Shown one piece after another: positions 34,101 to 49,100 of a stretch of 64,000 bases of DNA. This DNA comes from Bradysia coprophila (taxonomy: Eukaryota > Arthropoda > Insecta > Diptera > Sciaridae), in NCBI RefSeq assembly GCF_014529535.1, contig NW_023503616.1:1426001-1490000 (forward strand). The letters run 5' to 3'. Each line of letters begins with the position of its first letter. The first letter of the stretch is position 1. Below the pieces are notes generated by a model. That model worked only from the letters and a program-made list of their open reading frames with translations. It was not told the DNA's origin and did no database searches. The position numbers were made by a program, and so were the translations under genes.

Positions 34101-37100
34101 TCTTTTCATTCCCTTAATTTGTAATTGTTGCTTTGTTCCGACCAATGTTGAAACATTTTTTACGTCGGTACAAAGCAATACAAAAGCTTAGTATTTTTCA
34201 TTCCCAATCATGAATGATAACTGAAAAACTTAAAGCGAGCAGATTGGCACAAGTGACCCGACCCGACTTTACCCACACACAAGTGTAAGTGCACTTATTC
34301 ATGCAAAACCAACAAAATCTCTATTGATGCAAAAAATAGCATGACCAGTTGTCGCAAATTCTACCCAGTGTACATTTGTATAATTTTTGAATCACTGCAT
34401 ACCAGTCAATACTCTACGCAATGTTTCTCTAGACTCTAGACAAACACCGAAAAATTTACAAGAAATATTCCTGAGACGTCTCTTCCGATATTAAACTCTT
34501 CTTGTGAACACTCAGAGTAATTCTTTTAACAATGTATTTGAAACTGCAAACATTGCAATTAAATTTTTTTTCTATGCATTCATCGTATGTGCCAACAACT
34601 TTCGTTCAATGTTGAAAATTATGATTTTGCATTATTTTACGAATTTAAAACTGTATTGTTACGACACAGTTCCATGTTTTAGTTAATAATTCGGTATGTC
34701 TTTAGCAGTTTAACACACACCTATTTTATTCGACTTAATTAAAAAATCCCTGAAAGTTGAAGAAAACCATCGGTGATCCGTTTGTAACATCTTATACCAC
34801 AATATAGCTAATTGCCCAAAAATTATGTGTGTAATATTGTCCATCATTTGCTTACATAAACACAGTGCGTTGTAGTTGTCGTATCTATTAATTTATACTT
34901 AAGTATTATATATGCTGTATTCATCATCGTGGAAGAATTTTTAACGTAACATTTTGGCCTTGAGAAGTTGTGGTGTTTTTTATTAATTATTTTTTGTCTC
35001 TGGATTTTTAATAACAAACAGTTTTGTTTTCGTTTCTTTATTTATTTTTTTTCTTCATATGTTACCAGTAAGTTTTTGTAGAATTTTAAATGTAATTGAT
35101 TCGGGTCCCCATTTCGAAAGTCTTATATCATTAATTATGTGATTAAATTTCAAAGAAAAATTATGTTTTTCAAAAAGAAAAAAATCCTATGAAAGAATGC
35201 GCTGATATTTCTTACAAATTTCGTGCACGAGATGGATGGAACAGGTGTCATTGATACTAAAAATAATGTTTTACCGAGCGAATGTTCTATAAAAATTTCA
35301 AAATACTCAATTGTTGATTGTTTGTTCAATTCAGTATGGACGGGTTTGGTATGGGTGTAATTAAACTTAAAGAAGACCTTATGAATTAAGCAGCAAAAAA
35401 TGGCATTAAGTCCAATTTTCTCTGTTTTGATGCTTATTTTTGCTTATACATTTAGGACTCAACCTTTTTTATTGAAAAAGTTTTTTGTAAAATTTATTTG
35501 ATGAGCATATTGAATTCATAAATTGGTAATATGAAATTACTTCAGCCAATCTTAAATCCGCAATATTAATTGGGTGCTATCCATCAAGCCATCAAGTGTG
35601 TTTTTTTTTCGTCTTCATTAGATGACGAAGAATTTTTCTGTCTAACATTCAACTAATGATTTCTAATGTGAATGGGTCTTAAAATGGTAAACAAATCTGC
35701 TCTGTTCAATCACTCGTAAGATTTCAAAGTTAAGTGTCATGGAAATTCGCGTTCCAATTTCTGTGACAAAATATTAGAAAATTATACAATCGATCGGATA
35801 AAACTTATGTAAAAAATTTAAAATTTGAAAAAATGAATGTTGGCAAGGTCAACGACGTTCATAAATTCGTTCTTAAGAAGCCAATAATCACCTTAAGTTT
35901 ACATTCGACTTAATTGCTTGCAAATAATCTGTATGCATAGTGTGTGCGTTTTAGAAGCCAACACCGAATTATATTTACTTTTTTAATGCCATTTTCCCTC
36001 TGAGTAAATCTGGACTCTTAATTCACAATATTTATTGCACGCACATACATGTAGTATACAAACCATTTTTGTGTACATTCTGTCGCGTTGGCAATGACCA
36101 CAAGAATTTACTTCATGATCTGTGTCATTTACATTTTTTCCACAACAAAGTTTGATGTCATAAGGCGGGTTCAATGAAATGTCATAAACAAGTTGAATAT
36201 ATTCTGAAGGACTAATAAAATAACTTAAAACATAATAAAATCGAGGGGAAATTACTTTTGGAATCTTTTCGATAATGTTTTGAATGACGATGTTTATACA
36301 TTGATTCAGACATTCCATCAGCATTCAACAGTTTCATCTTTCAGAATGGCTAATCGTCTGCTGTTGGCGAAGGCGACAAAAATTTGAAATGAGCTATTGT
36401 TTGCCTATAAATAGTTGAATTTCCTTTAACCTGTTACAGACGGATCTCATCCGTTATCGACAGCGACTGCAATAATAAACTATAAGCTCTGAGTAATGAG
36501 TTCTTATATAGCAAAAAACATGTTTAAAACAAATAAAGTAAAAGATTTATGAAATCAATTTGAGGGATTCTTTTGAAAAACAGCCTACCGAAATCGGGCG
36601 CATATTCTATTGGAATTTTTTATATGTGCCTAGAAAGGACTTCGACCCTAGAAGCCAAAACCACTTTCAAAAAAATTCTTCGAAGTTAGTGTGGCTGGTC
36701 AAAGGTGAGCAAAAACCGAAAAGTTGCAATTTTCTTACAAAAATTGCTCCAGTTACACGAGCCGAACAGGGTCGTGTGGGGTGTCATTAGAAAGGTAATC
36801 ACATGTACTATTGAGCCGAATAGGGTCTTATTGGGTTTAGAATTCATCCACACTGAAATATGTGCAGATAAAGTTTTTAACCGAATACGTACACTGTTCT
36901 TACTGAAATTTCTCGAGGTACACAAAATGTTCATGGTCGTGTGGGGTATCATTTGAAAGGTAATTTTATGTGCTTTTGAGCCAAATTAGTCTCTATGTGG
37001 TTTGGATGCATCTATGATGAAATATGGACACTTAAACATTTCAACTTCTTTTTCATCGCATATGTATCCAAACCACATTAGTCTCTATTTGGCTCAAAAG

Positions 37101-40100
37101 CACATAAAATTACCTTTCAAATGATACCCCACACGACCATGAACATTTTGTGTACCTCGAGAAATTTCAGTAAGAACAGTGTACGTATTCGGTTAAAAAC
37201 TTTATCTGCACATATTTCAGTGTGGATGAATTCTAAACCCAATAAGACCCTATTCGGCTCAATAGTACATGTGATTACCTTTCTAATGACACCCCACACG
37301 ACCCTGTTCGGCTCGTGTAACTGGAGCAATTTTTGTAAGAAAATTGCAACTTTTCGGTTTTTGCTCACCTTTGACCAGCCACACAAACTTCGAAGAATTT
37401 TTTTGAAAGTGGTTTTGGCCACTAGGGTCGAAGTCCTTTCTAGGCACATATAAAAAATTCCAATAGAAAATGCGTCCGATTTCGGTAGACTGTTTTTCAA
37501 AAGAATCCCTCTTTCTGAAAATCTTCGATCAAATGAAATAAAGGTTTAAATAGTAAAACTGTTAATATGCTTGCCGTCTGTGACAGGTTAAAACAAATGA
37601 AGTATCAAATAACAGTCGATACTTTAAACAAAAGAAGTAACAGATTTAACAAGTTTATCGCGATAGACCTCCCTAATCAATAATTGCCGTCTCACCAGAA
37701 ACTATGTTTGGTGCGTAAGATATAGAGGACAAGAGATATCGGGATCCACAATCGCAATTTTTGTTGTCTCAAATTTAGCGGAAATTTTAAGAGATAATTT
37801 TGAGAAAATTGTTTCTTTATTCATCACAGGTATTTCTTAGAAAGCTCAACAATATACAGTCGGCATCCGCTTGTGTAAGACATTGAATGCAATTTGGGTA
37901 AAGAAGTGTTTTGTATATGTTACAGTTGATGCACTCCGTAGTTTTATCAATTTAGATTATGAAAACATTAACTACAATTAGGGTGAAGGAGTGTACTAAT
38001 GCATTCCATAGTCTTACATTATATCAACTAAATAAATAAAATCAACTAGGACTGTGGATGACAAAGGTGTTTCAACAAAGATCTTGCAATTAATAAAGTT
38101 TCAGAAATGGATTTTTTTCTGCAAAGTCGTCATGCTAACGCAGAAACACAAAAGGTTAATATTTATATGGTAGAATTAATATAATGTTGTAATTTTGAAA
38201 AAGTCGTAAAATTTATGTACATTTGCTCGTATAACATTGGTATTTCTTGTGTACATTAATTGCATTTCCTAACCTGCCTTACATTATAAATTAAGACGAC
38301 GGTCCAACGCATAGCTATATGTTATATTGATATGTTTATTACACTAAATATACATATATATATATATATATCGAAAACTGGTTAAACGTTCCGCATTAAA
38401 AAGTCTGATATTTATATATATACGACCAGTATGGACGAATGTTGAGCACCTTTTGGGAGAGTGTAAATGGATCTACTAGCATTGAATTCCCATTTGTAAA
38501 AACGTGGCTAATCTCATCTTCGTTACTTTTTGATTGAAACGTTCGATCAAATCGGATCAATAAAACACTTTTATCACATACGCGCGGTGTTCGGATGTCA
38601 AAATTACTTAACTAGAAGAATAATTCAAAAAACACATTTCAGGTCTATGTTGTCACGTTTTTGCCTATGTGATAAAATAGAGTACACACTTGTCACTGTC
38701 AGTCTCGACAAGCCTCGACTTCTTCGAGACAAGTGTGTAATATATATTTTTTCCAAAATTTCAATTTGATTTCAAGTGTCTTGCAATCTTCATGCATAAA
38801 AATTATCTCAATGTTCGGAACACCACCGAAGCAATACAACATTCAGAATAAAAACTTTTCTTTAAATTGTGCTAAAACTCTTTATTTAACCGACCACGGT
38901 TTCAACTGCCAAACAGTCATCATCAGGGTTCTTTATTTATAATTCCGTAATTGTGATGTGTTCTCGCCTCCCTTCATTTGTTATATGTTCTAGTTTCCCG
39001 TTTTATGAAAATATCAGAATGTAAGCAACAGTAAACGATTTAATCTCATCTGTTATTAACATTGACGTTTTCCACCAACACTGACGTTAAAAATACTGAG
39101 AGGATTCTAGCTGATACGCACTCATATAATAAAGTGTGCGATAAAACTTTTGAAGTAAAAGATTCTGCGAAAATATTTGGCTCGAAAGAATTAATAGATT
39201 AGTTAAGTATATAGGCGATACGCTTACCGCCTGTGAAAGGTTGAAAATCATAACGTAGAATAAAAAACAATTTACGTAACGAGGAGCTTCGGAATGAATT
39301 GAATTGAATCTATCATCATTCACAATTTAGTATTTTTAATTAGTTGGTAAAGGTTGGAATTCTTTTGTTTTTATGTATTTATTGCCAGAAATCACCTGCA
39401 CTACATGGTGCACATACCTTGAACATTTCACATTTAAATTGCTCTGAGTTTTTTTTCCCTCACATTACAATTATTTGCTTACAAAAGCTTCCAAGTTATG
39501 ACAAGATTATGCTATCGCTGACATACTGGTAGATTCTTTAGTAAACAATAAATTATTGTTTTGGAGATTACAAAAGTTATTGAAACCATGGAACAAATCC
39601 GGTAAAAAAAGTGTTGAATTTAAGGCAAAAAAATTTAAGCTACAGATTATCTTGTTCGATGCTGTTTTGAATGTCGAATGAACGAAAAAACCAATAACTC
39701 GTTTCGTTTCGGGAAATTTTATTTCAATCGAGTGAGTCGAATTCTGGGTATTTGTTTTTGCTCTCACTCTCACCTAAACGTTAAATCGCAAAACGAATTG
39801 AAGATTTGTTCATGAGCAATAGCTCGGCATAAGGACTTTCCAGTTCGAAACTTTTTGCATAAAAGTTTCTAATTATAGTTAATTTAAAGATGAGAGTGAT
39901 CGAATAGAGGTACATAATTACGTGGTTCGAAACTTGTCTTGATTTTAGAGGACCCTTTAGATTGTTGTCTGACACTTCTTGTATTTGCCAGGAGATAATT
40001 CATAGTCTTTCCTCCGTGGCTGTATTTAGTGTTAACCTTTGTCCACCGGTGCTACAACTTTTTATTTCCAATATCTCCTCTCCAATTAGCAACAACTGAA

Positions 40101-43100
40101 GCAAGAAAAAAAAAATCGTAATTCCGGATATTCATTTTTAAAAATGCACTCTCATTAATAATGCCGACTGATTTCCTTGTTACTTTGCACAGAACTGCTA
40201 AACGACATTTTATGTCATCAATCTATACACAACGCATACACAAAGCGAATTTATTTCATTACTTTTATTTATCGCGATTTTTATATCTTTAATATCAAAT
40301 GAAGAAAAAAAATTAAATTAAATTAAACATCGACTTGAACGTTAAAATACAAAGCATTCCAAATGTACCTAGAAAACAACATAATACACACATATATACC
40401 TATATGGCTGTGTGTACTCATACGCGCAATCAACCATAACTATACGCGAAAGTGTATATAGCACATAAAGTATGTAACCCAAAAAACGCAAGATAGAAGG
40501 AAAGTCTCGCTAAGAATCTTGATAAACACTCTTGCAACACAATCAAGTAAAAAAAAACAACAACTACAACGTTCAACATCTATGCTGCGCGAAGTAACCA
40601 TCAGCGACCATTAATGCATGCATACCTGTTTTTCGATAAATTGACTACGGTTGTTCGAGAAAAGTGACTGCTAGAAACACGAACGAGAATATATGGCAGC
40701 AATAATAAACAAGAAAAATGTTTAATATTATTTAACCTGAATCGCATTTGTGGTGTATGTAGTCGAACAGTTTCGAAGCGAACGTGGTTAAATGAGGAGG
40801 AATTTAACGCGAAAAAATTTCTGTGTTTACTTTATTTAATTTCTTCGGTTTTTTTTTCTGTTTTTAAGAGCTGCGAGCTTAAATTATTAAATTTTTTTAT
40901 CGGACATTTTTCTGTTAAACTTACGTCAAGAGGTGATGATTTGAATATGTTGTGCTAAAAAAAATTATTTTAAATCTTAAAAGCAAGTTCAAAAAACAAT
41001 GTAAACGAACTTAAAGTTCGTATTGGAAAGTGATATTTAATCCGGTTTAAATATTACTACAATTAATAACGTTGTTACTGTTTTATTTCGATTTTTTCCC
41101 GTCAATTTCTGGTGTGCAACGACAAAATCGAAAGTGGTCTAACCGATAAATTCAGTTACTGAACAATTGAAATATAATGTTTAGATGCATGGACGAATGG
41201 ATATATAAAATTACTTTTGCTGTAGAAAAATCAGCGTGGAACATCACAAATGATAATTTTCTTATTGTATTTAAATTTTGGTCGACAAAAATTACAATAT
41301 TTTTAATGAATTGAATACGAAAATGTCATATAGTTATCAGTACCTTTTTTAAATACTTTCTTTTTTCTCGTAAATTTTATGTGTGATTTCATACAATAAT
41401 TTCATCTCCGCATTTCTTCATATAACATTTTACTTAACTTAACATTTCTTTTGGCATACGGTGGTTTCCTATTATGTTTATTCAGATTTTGAAATGGGAA
41501 AAACGTTAGCTCATCCGTATAAACATATTACGTACCTTTATTATGACTGACAACCTTTTCATAATATTTCCCAGTACTGATTGTTATTTTTTTATTTATA
41601 GAGAAAAAAAATGCATTTTCCTATGAATGTAATGACTGTACGATTCGTGTATTGGTTCTATTGTCGTCACTCAAATCACTTTAGTAATATACTCTAAGAG
41701 TTAAGACCGAGGTTAAAACTATTTCTTATTCAACTAAATTTGCTTGCTGCAATTACGTTCAGATAAATTCTCGTCAATAATTAACCGTCAAGCACTTTTT
41801 AAAGTAGAAATTTTAAAATAGGAAAGATTAAAAATAAACTGCAGTTGAAGCATTAATAGGTGTAATTGGTTCCTAACAACAACACTTTACAGATTAATGG
41901 AAATTAAATTCAAATGAGTGGAAAATTTGCATTCAGACTTGGCGGGATTTCGCTTAATCAGTAAGCGTACTCTGTACTTTAAGTCCTTCATTCCATCTTT
42001 TGTCCAGTCGACTTTATTGCCATCAGGAGTGTGTTAAGAGGAATAACATTTTAAAGTTTATGGACTCTCGCTCGATTTTAGTGAACTGCCCGGCTAAATA
42101 TCAAAAGAAGAGCAACTGATGATGCAATTTCAGATCGCTCTTGTTACTCAATTTTCAAAAAACCAGTCTTTAAATTGTAAACCGAAGTATTCTAAACCAA
42201 GTATATCAAAGCTCATACCTACGTTTCAGGCTATTCAACTCGATCGCTTATTCTGCTAATTGTTAAGAAACTTTTTTTTTCTCATTCTAATTAGCAATAT
42301 CGAAACAAACTCTGAATAAAAAACGCTTATTTACATGACACCATTTCAAGGAATTAGAAAAGTGTTCTATTGAACAAGGTAAAACGACCCTCCCATTCAG
42401 CCAGCTTGATAATTGCAATTTATAATTTCAATAATCTTGTAGTCACACAACTTTGCCATGCGATAAAGTAAACATTTTTATTTCTTTGTACGCGAGCAAT
42501 GTTTAATTGAACAATACCAGCAGACGGCTGGTAGTTCTTAGAATAACTGTACAAATATTGACATTGGTCATACAATTACATTTCTGCCAGAACCAAACGA
42601 CAAAGAGAATCAAGTTCAAACTCAAAACTGTTCCGAATCACGCATGGATATTTGGAGAAAAAATCACATAAATTCCCCAGAATTATTCCAAATGCATCTT
42701 TGATTTGGATATTTTTGTGAAATAATTAGTTTATGCGATTAAAACATCATTTGGAAAATTTCATCTGGCCATCACGTACGTTATGTATACCTACTATAGG
42801 TTATATCATTACCATACAAAAATACATTCGTTAAGAATTGGATATTTTATCAGAGTTCAGAGCTTGTTTTGTATATTTTAATCGTTGTCCGCTGTTCGGG
42901 AATTTACAATTCAAATATGTCGTGATTTGTGTGTGATCTGAGATCACTAAACCCAAAAACTTATGTATTTGATTTACGACAGTGTCTAATAAAATAATTA
43001 ACAAAAAAATATTTGTAATGTACAGGTACATCAAATTTAGTAAAAATTAGCACCTTTAGGCTAGCCTCGTTAGCACGTTTTCATTTACGTAAAGAAACCT

Positions 43101-46100
43101 TTTGATTATTTTATCATTAAGGTTGCCTCATTTGTCAAAATTAAATAAAAAAAGACCCAGTCCTAGGTTGAGATGGTCCGAAAAAAAAGAATCGTAAAAA
43201 CAAAATACCGATGTCAGATAACTAATATCAAGGACACGACGCGAGCATGATATAAAATTTGATTCTCATTTTTGGTCAAGGTAGATACTTACCATTTTTG
43301 TTGCACTATTGCATGAGAATGGCATAATTGAGAAATTTTTTATGTTTTTCTCGTCGTTTGTGCTCTGATTTACTTCTTGCACTTCTTGTGACTTATTTCG
43401 AAATCAATTTTCGTTCGGCTCAACTTAACTCACTTGCAAACGTTTTATTGGCATGAAAGAGAAATTATGTGCTGGTTGTCAAATAAGCTACAAAGCAAAT
43501 ACAATTCATCCGATTCTGTTGTGCAAACAATATAAAGTGAAAATTAGCTACTCTATGGGTTTGAGCAAAAACATTTGCGAATTTGAATGGAATAAATTAT
43601 AATTTTGTGTCTAAGTAGCTCGATGTAGTTTACGACTTTTTTTTCCGAATTATATGAGCAGCATCTTCACAAGTTCGTCAAATTTGAGACGAGTGAGTTC
43701 AATTCAATTGTGATGCGGAAACAATAATTTCATTTCCCAAGTAATTCTTAATATCAACTCGACTCATTCATCACAATGATGGAAGACATAATTTCCGTCC
43801 CAAATTAAAGCTCACACCGATTTGGAAAGCGTCGTTAAAACGCATTAATTTTGGTGTGATTGTAATCAATGAAGTAATCACACTGTTGTGACAATATAAA
43901 TGCTATAATTTTAACTGAAATCACTAAAACAATGACGCACAATACTCAAGTTTTTGAAATTCAACCATCAGTCTGATAACTGACCTCTCAAGTTCACTTT
44001 CTCTTTCAATTTTTATATTTCGATTTACCCACCCATCTGAATATTATATACAATTCGACATCCGAACAATTCAACACGGTACTCAGTGCAACCATTTACA
44101 ATAAACCAATTATAAATTGGATGGTAGACAGTTATAATGTTTTCAACATTTAGCTTATAATAATGTATAATGCCAATTAATCATTCCATAAAACCATAAC
44201 ATGCGTTGAACAACACATATTGTTCACTGTAGCAACGAGTATGGGTATGTTCAATGTTCATTGTTCATGCGTGCTTAATGAAAATCTCTATCAAAATCTC
44301 TCTTTGCAACTTAATAATTTTGTTTTTCACTTATTTGAAGAATTTGTTAGAAATTTGGCTAATAATTTTTGGTTTCGCTTGTTTCGCTGATTTAAACAAA
44401 TCTGTTTTAGTTTTCGTTTCAGTTTTACTATATCATTTATTACTTTTAATTTCAAACTTTCACATTCATTTCGTCGGTGAATCAAAGTTCTTTTACGTAC
44501 CGCTTCAGAAGAGTATACCTTAAAATGGATGCAAAGGGCATTTTTCTCTTCACAAAACCTTTTTCGAAGTACATAGTTTGTGACAATCAATTCCGTATCT
44601 TAGTTTGAATGCATCAGCTACAGCATGTATACGAAACCGTACTAACTGCCTATTTCTTCAACACATAATAGACTAGCACAAGCTGGACGCTGCGAAAATA
44701 AGTCATTACATCATTTGCCTGTGGGGCGGATATACTACACTTCTTGTAAAGACAGTTACCGAAGCTTGTTGCTCAATATTTCCGAATTAATGAATCACGT
44801 AGCAGCATCCAATGTATTCTGTTTAACTACTGAATGCGAAAGTTGAATTCACAAAATTCACGACAAATGAACCAAAAACATTCCACATGAAATAGATCGT
44901 TTTCGCAGGAGGCAAATTCCCATATAATGTTCAAGTTTCGCATTAAAGCAATAAAAGTCACGTCATAATTCATCTATTATCGACAACAACAGCAAGAATA
45001 AACGACATGCTCTGACTTATGAGGTCTTATTTGGCAAAAAGCATGTTCAAAACAAATGAAGTAAAAGATTTATGAAATCAATATCTGAAAATCTTCGATC
45101 AAATTAAGTCATAGTTTGAATAGTAAAACTGTTAACTCAGATTAACTCAAAAAATTTGTTTCATTGTATCATTGCTCGCCTCGTTTTCCTTTTCGCTTAC
45201 AGTATGATTCGCATCAAGCTTATAAAAAAAATATTAAATGATCAAATGTTAGCTTGTTATATTAACGAAAACGTCGATGATTACTTCACTTAAACAGATT
45301 ACCACGGTTACAGCAACAGTGAAATAAATTCAAGCAACGAACCTAAAGCTGGTGAAGTCATTTTTCTCGATTCGAACTTAGTTCCAGTAGTGCATGGAAT
45401 AATCTAATCCAATTAGTATTGCAGTGACTCACTGCACATAAAAATTTAAATATTTTTTTTACAAATGGAAAAAGATTACTTCATCGAAAGATGAACAATA
45501 GATCATAAATGAAAATCATTATTTACAAGAAACTGCAATAACGACACAAATATGCAACTTTTCAGCCAACAAAAACTTGACTGTCGATACTGCTTGTATC
45601 GAAATGATTAATTTTGTAATGCATTTTTCAGGCTAGGTATCAATTCTACGATTTAGATAAAAAATGATTGACAGTCAAAGAATGATTCGTCGGTGAAACA
45701 TCACTGGCACTGACAGTAACGTATATTTTCTAAAAGGTTTTTTTTTTCACTGTCATAATATTGTTCAATCTCATCCATTCAAATGTTAATTTTTTCCTCT
45801 TCAAATTTCTAAACTCAATTTTACTATAAACCATTTTCAATACACGTGACTTAGTGGTCTCAATGTCAAGCATTGTATACGCGTAAAATAGAGAATGAGC
45901 CATGAGTACGATAGAGTATTCATTCATTGTAATTAAACATCTTCATTTTGTGCCTGTTCAATAGGCTAAAAAACTCATTTCTTCAATTAAATTGTTTTTA
46001 TTCGAGTCTTAAAAGCAATCTCTACTGAACAACTATTGTATGGCTAAAAGAATTTTGTTCAGAAAAAACACTTCAGTTGATTGAAGCATGTAAGTAGACG

Positions 46101-49100
46101 CATTCACCGTTTCATTATTCATGACCAGCAATCGCTTATAATCGAAACAGTTTGCGTTCAAAAGTCGTTCAGAATATATATATTTGATGAATTGAAAGTT
46201 TTTCGCAACAATAAAACAATAAAATGCTAACAACTACCATTTTATACCGTATTTGGCATCCCAACGAATCATTTGTTTGAAATCTGCCCACAACGTTTGT
46301 GTTATTAGATTTATTGATGTGCAATGTGCAGTCTTCAATGAGATTTTCAATAATTTTCATTTCGTTAGAGCGAGAAAAATGCTCTACTAACCTGAATTAG
46401 AAAATGAAAAAAACGGACATTGCTTTCGAAATTACATTGTCTTGTGTTTAAAGAATGGAGCTGACAAATTATATTTGCTTTTAATTGAGTTATTGTAGAC
46501 TTTGATACACACTTCAAAAAAACACGAACGCAAAACAAAACCTGACGACAACATTTTGAATTTCGTTAACGATCCATTCAAATTGATACTTGAATTGCAG
46601 AAAAGAAATGGTTCGCTCTATAATGTAGTACCATAAATGTTCCATTATTGCGCTAATAATCAAAATTAATTAAGACATATTTTGGCGTGTCAGCTCAGTG
46701 AACCCTTTTCAAAGTCTGGTTCTACATTTTTGTCTCAAAATGCCTTAACTCACCGCTTCAAGTAGTAATTATGATTCGTTGTAAATTGTTTCCTGCCAAA
46801 CGAAATTCACTCACATACATGTTCCAGTTTCAGTTTTCATTGTGCAATAGACTCTGCTCATGTAAGTCACTTACGATCAACGGATTTATTAAACTATTTG
46901 CTTTAATTCATGTAAAAGAATTTTGCCATAATTAAGATAGTAACAAAAGTGACTCAAATTAGGGGACTTAGTTGGAAATAGGTACTCAACTCAATTGGAA
47001 AGTAATATTTCAATTTCGAAATGTCGTACGTAAGTCTACCATGTCGATAATCATATATCTCCATTCGATTCTATCGTTGCATTTTACCTTATTGAGCTGA
47101 GACGTTATGCTACTGTAAGTAGAACATGCATGCATAACACATGATAGATTTCTATATAACCTGTTTTAAGCGGCTCATTTCGGATAAGGTCTTTCAAATC
47201 TACGTCAAATGTCTATTATTTTGAATGATGTTAATTTGTTCCACATTGTTTTCGAGAATCAAAAATTTCTTAATCATTTTTCATTCGACCAATTAACACA
47301 TTAGGTAGGTAATGCCGTGCATAAGAAACTGTAAAATCTTTTGACCTAGTAAACATTTTTTAACATGACAAACACAAGCAGACACATTATTCGTTTATGG
47401 TTTCAAATTCAATTCACGATGTCAGACACGAACTTGAGTTAGTCACAAACGTTTTTTTTTATTATTTTAGATTTCTAAGAGTGCGCCAATATTTGTTTAA
47501 AATTTTTTGTAATCCTTCACAGACGGCTAGCTACCAATGTCTGTTACTTCTTGTGAGTGATACAAATTTTTTTAAACAGATTTTTAATGCAAACTCCGTT
47601 GCTTTGAACATATATACATCCTTGTCTGTTGAATATGTGAGAGTAATTCATTAGTTTTAACACACATTTTGGTATAATAGAGCACATTTTGCAGAGCACG
47701 TCGCTCACTTTGGCCATCGCTGTCGATGACAGATGACATTAATATTTAAAAATATACTCATATAACAGTTGACGTAGAGACTAAACTAATCACTTACTAT
47801 ACGAGCCTGTAATCGTGAAATCGTTTAACGTAAAAATTCTCGAAAATTCATGAAAATTTGCGAAAACGTTTTCACGATTACAGACTCTGCTATATTACAT
47901 AACGATGTCAACACGCATAACTGGTACGACAAGCAGAAGAAAAATTACATTACAAAGTCTTCCATATTCACAATTTCAAACTTAAACTTAAAATTGAAAC
48001 CAATCTGGCAACACAACACTTGGAAGTTCAATCTGGCCATTAAAAGCAATAGTAGCATTAGTCAGTTATTTACAATCGAGTGCAAAGTACTTTATTAGAC
48101 TTCAGGTATGTAATTGTGACACAAAGGCCGCTAACTTAACCTGGTGCACTAGTTAATGGCTATTAAACAGTCCAGAGATTCAGAAGTTCTCACAATAATT
48201 GGAGCTCTCTCCAAACCTGCATCCATGGTGTCGCTTACAAGCTTAAGTCTTAACTCAGTGGGCAACTTCACCGTGTTATAGAAAAACGGCTTTTGATAAA
48301 TGAACTCTGCTAATTTGTTCTGCAAACCATATATTGCGTGTGCAATAAAGGAAAGTGTACACAACAAGTTACTAACACTCGCTTTCCGATAAACAACGCG
48401 TCATTCAAATTATGACCACAAATAGGCTCTTTTTTGGGAATCAATTTGCTTCAGGTAATTGACCTCCCAAAAAATTGACCCTGACTAGAAGACAGTGACT
48501 ACACATCTTAACAGAACGGTGCATTGATTAAGAAAATAATTTCGAAATAGTTATTTATACAACCGAGTGATAAATGCTTTTTTAGGCACTAGATGTGTCA
48601 CTCGAGGCCGTAGGCCGAGTGTGACAATACACATCTTGTGCCTAAAAAAGCATTTATCATCGAGTTGGATACAACGTTTTTCGCAATAAAGGCAACGGAA
48701 AGTCTTACTTTTGGTCACATGTTGCGAAGAAAGTATTTTTGCTCTGAATCCATGGTCACAAAATATGTATGATTAGCTCGGTTGAGCATTGACAATTTTG
48801 CATTCAATTTCAAGATGATAGATGAGTTCACTACTGAAATCTTTTCGTTCTAAGTTTTTTTTTTTATAATCATCATTTTTTATGGAATGTTCTAGATTCC
48901 TTGTTTCATTCCAATCACAAAAAATTAGAGGTCAACCTGCTGTGAGTCTTTTGTGCTACAAAAAAAATCACTGAATATTTGGATTCTTAATTCCGAAATA
49001 TATTACCATACAGAAAGCATTCATTTCTGTGTCTCTCTGTTATTTTAATTCATAGCCTTGCTGCTTTTGCACAATATTGATCTTTTGATAAAGACTTTGA

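Noticed and set aside
36560-37500. Protein-coding frames on both strands of the palindrome
   Set aside because: They mirror each other because of the inverted arms, and show no domain or codon preference.
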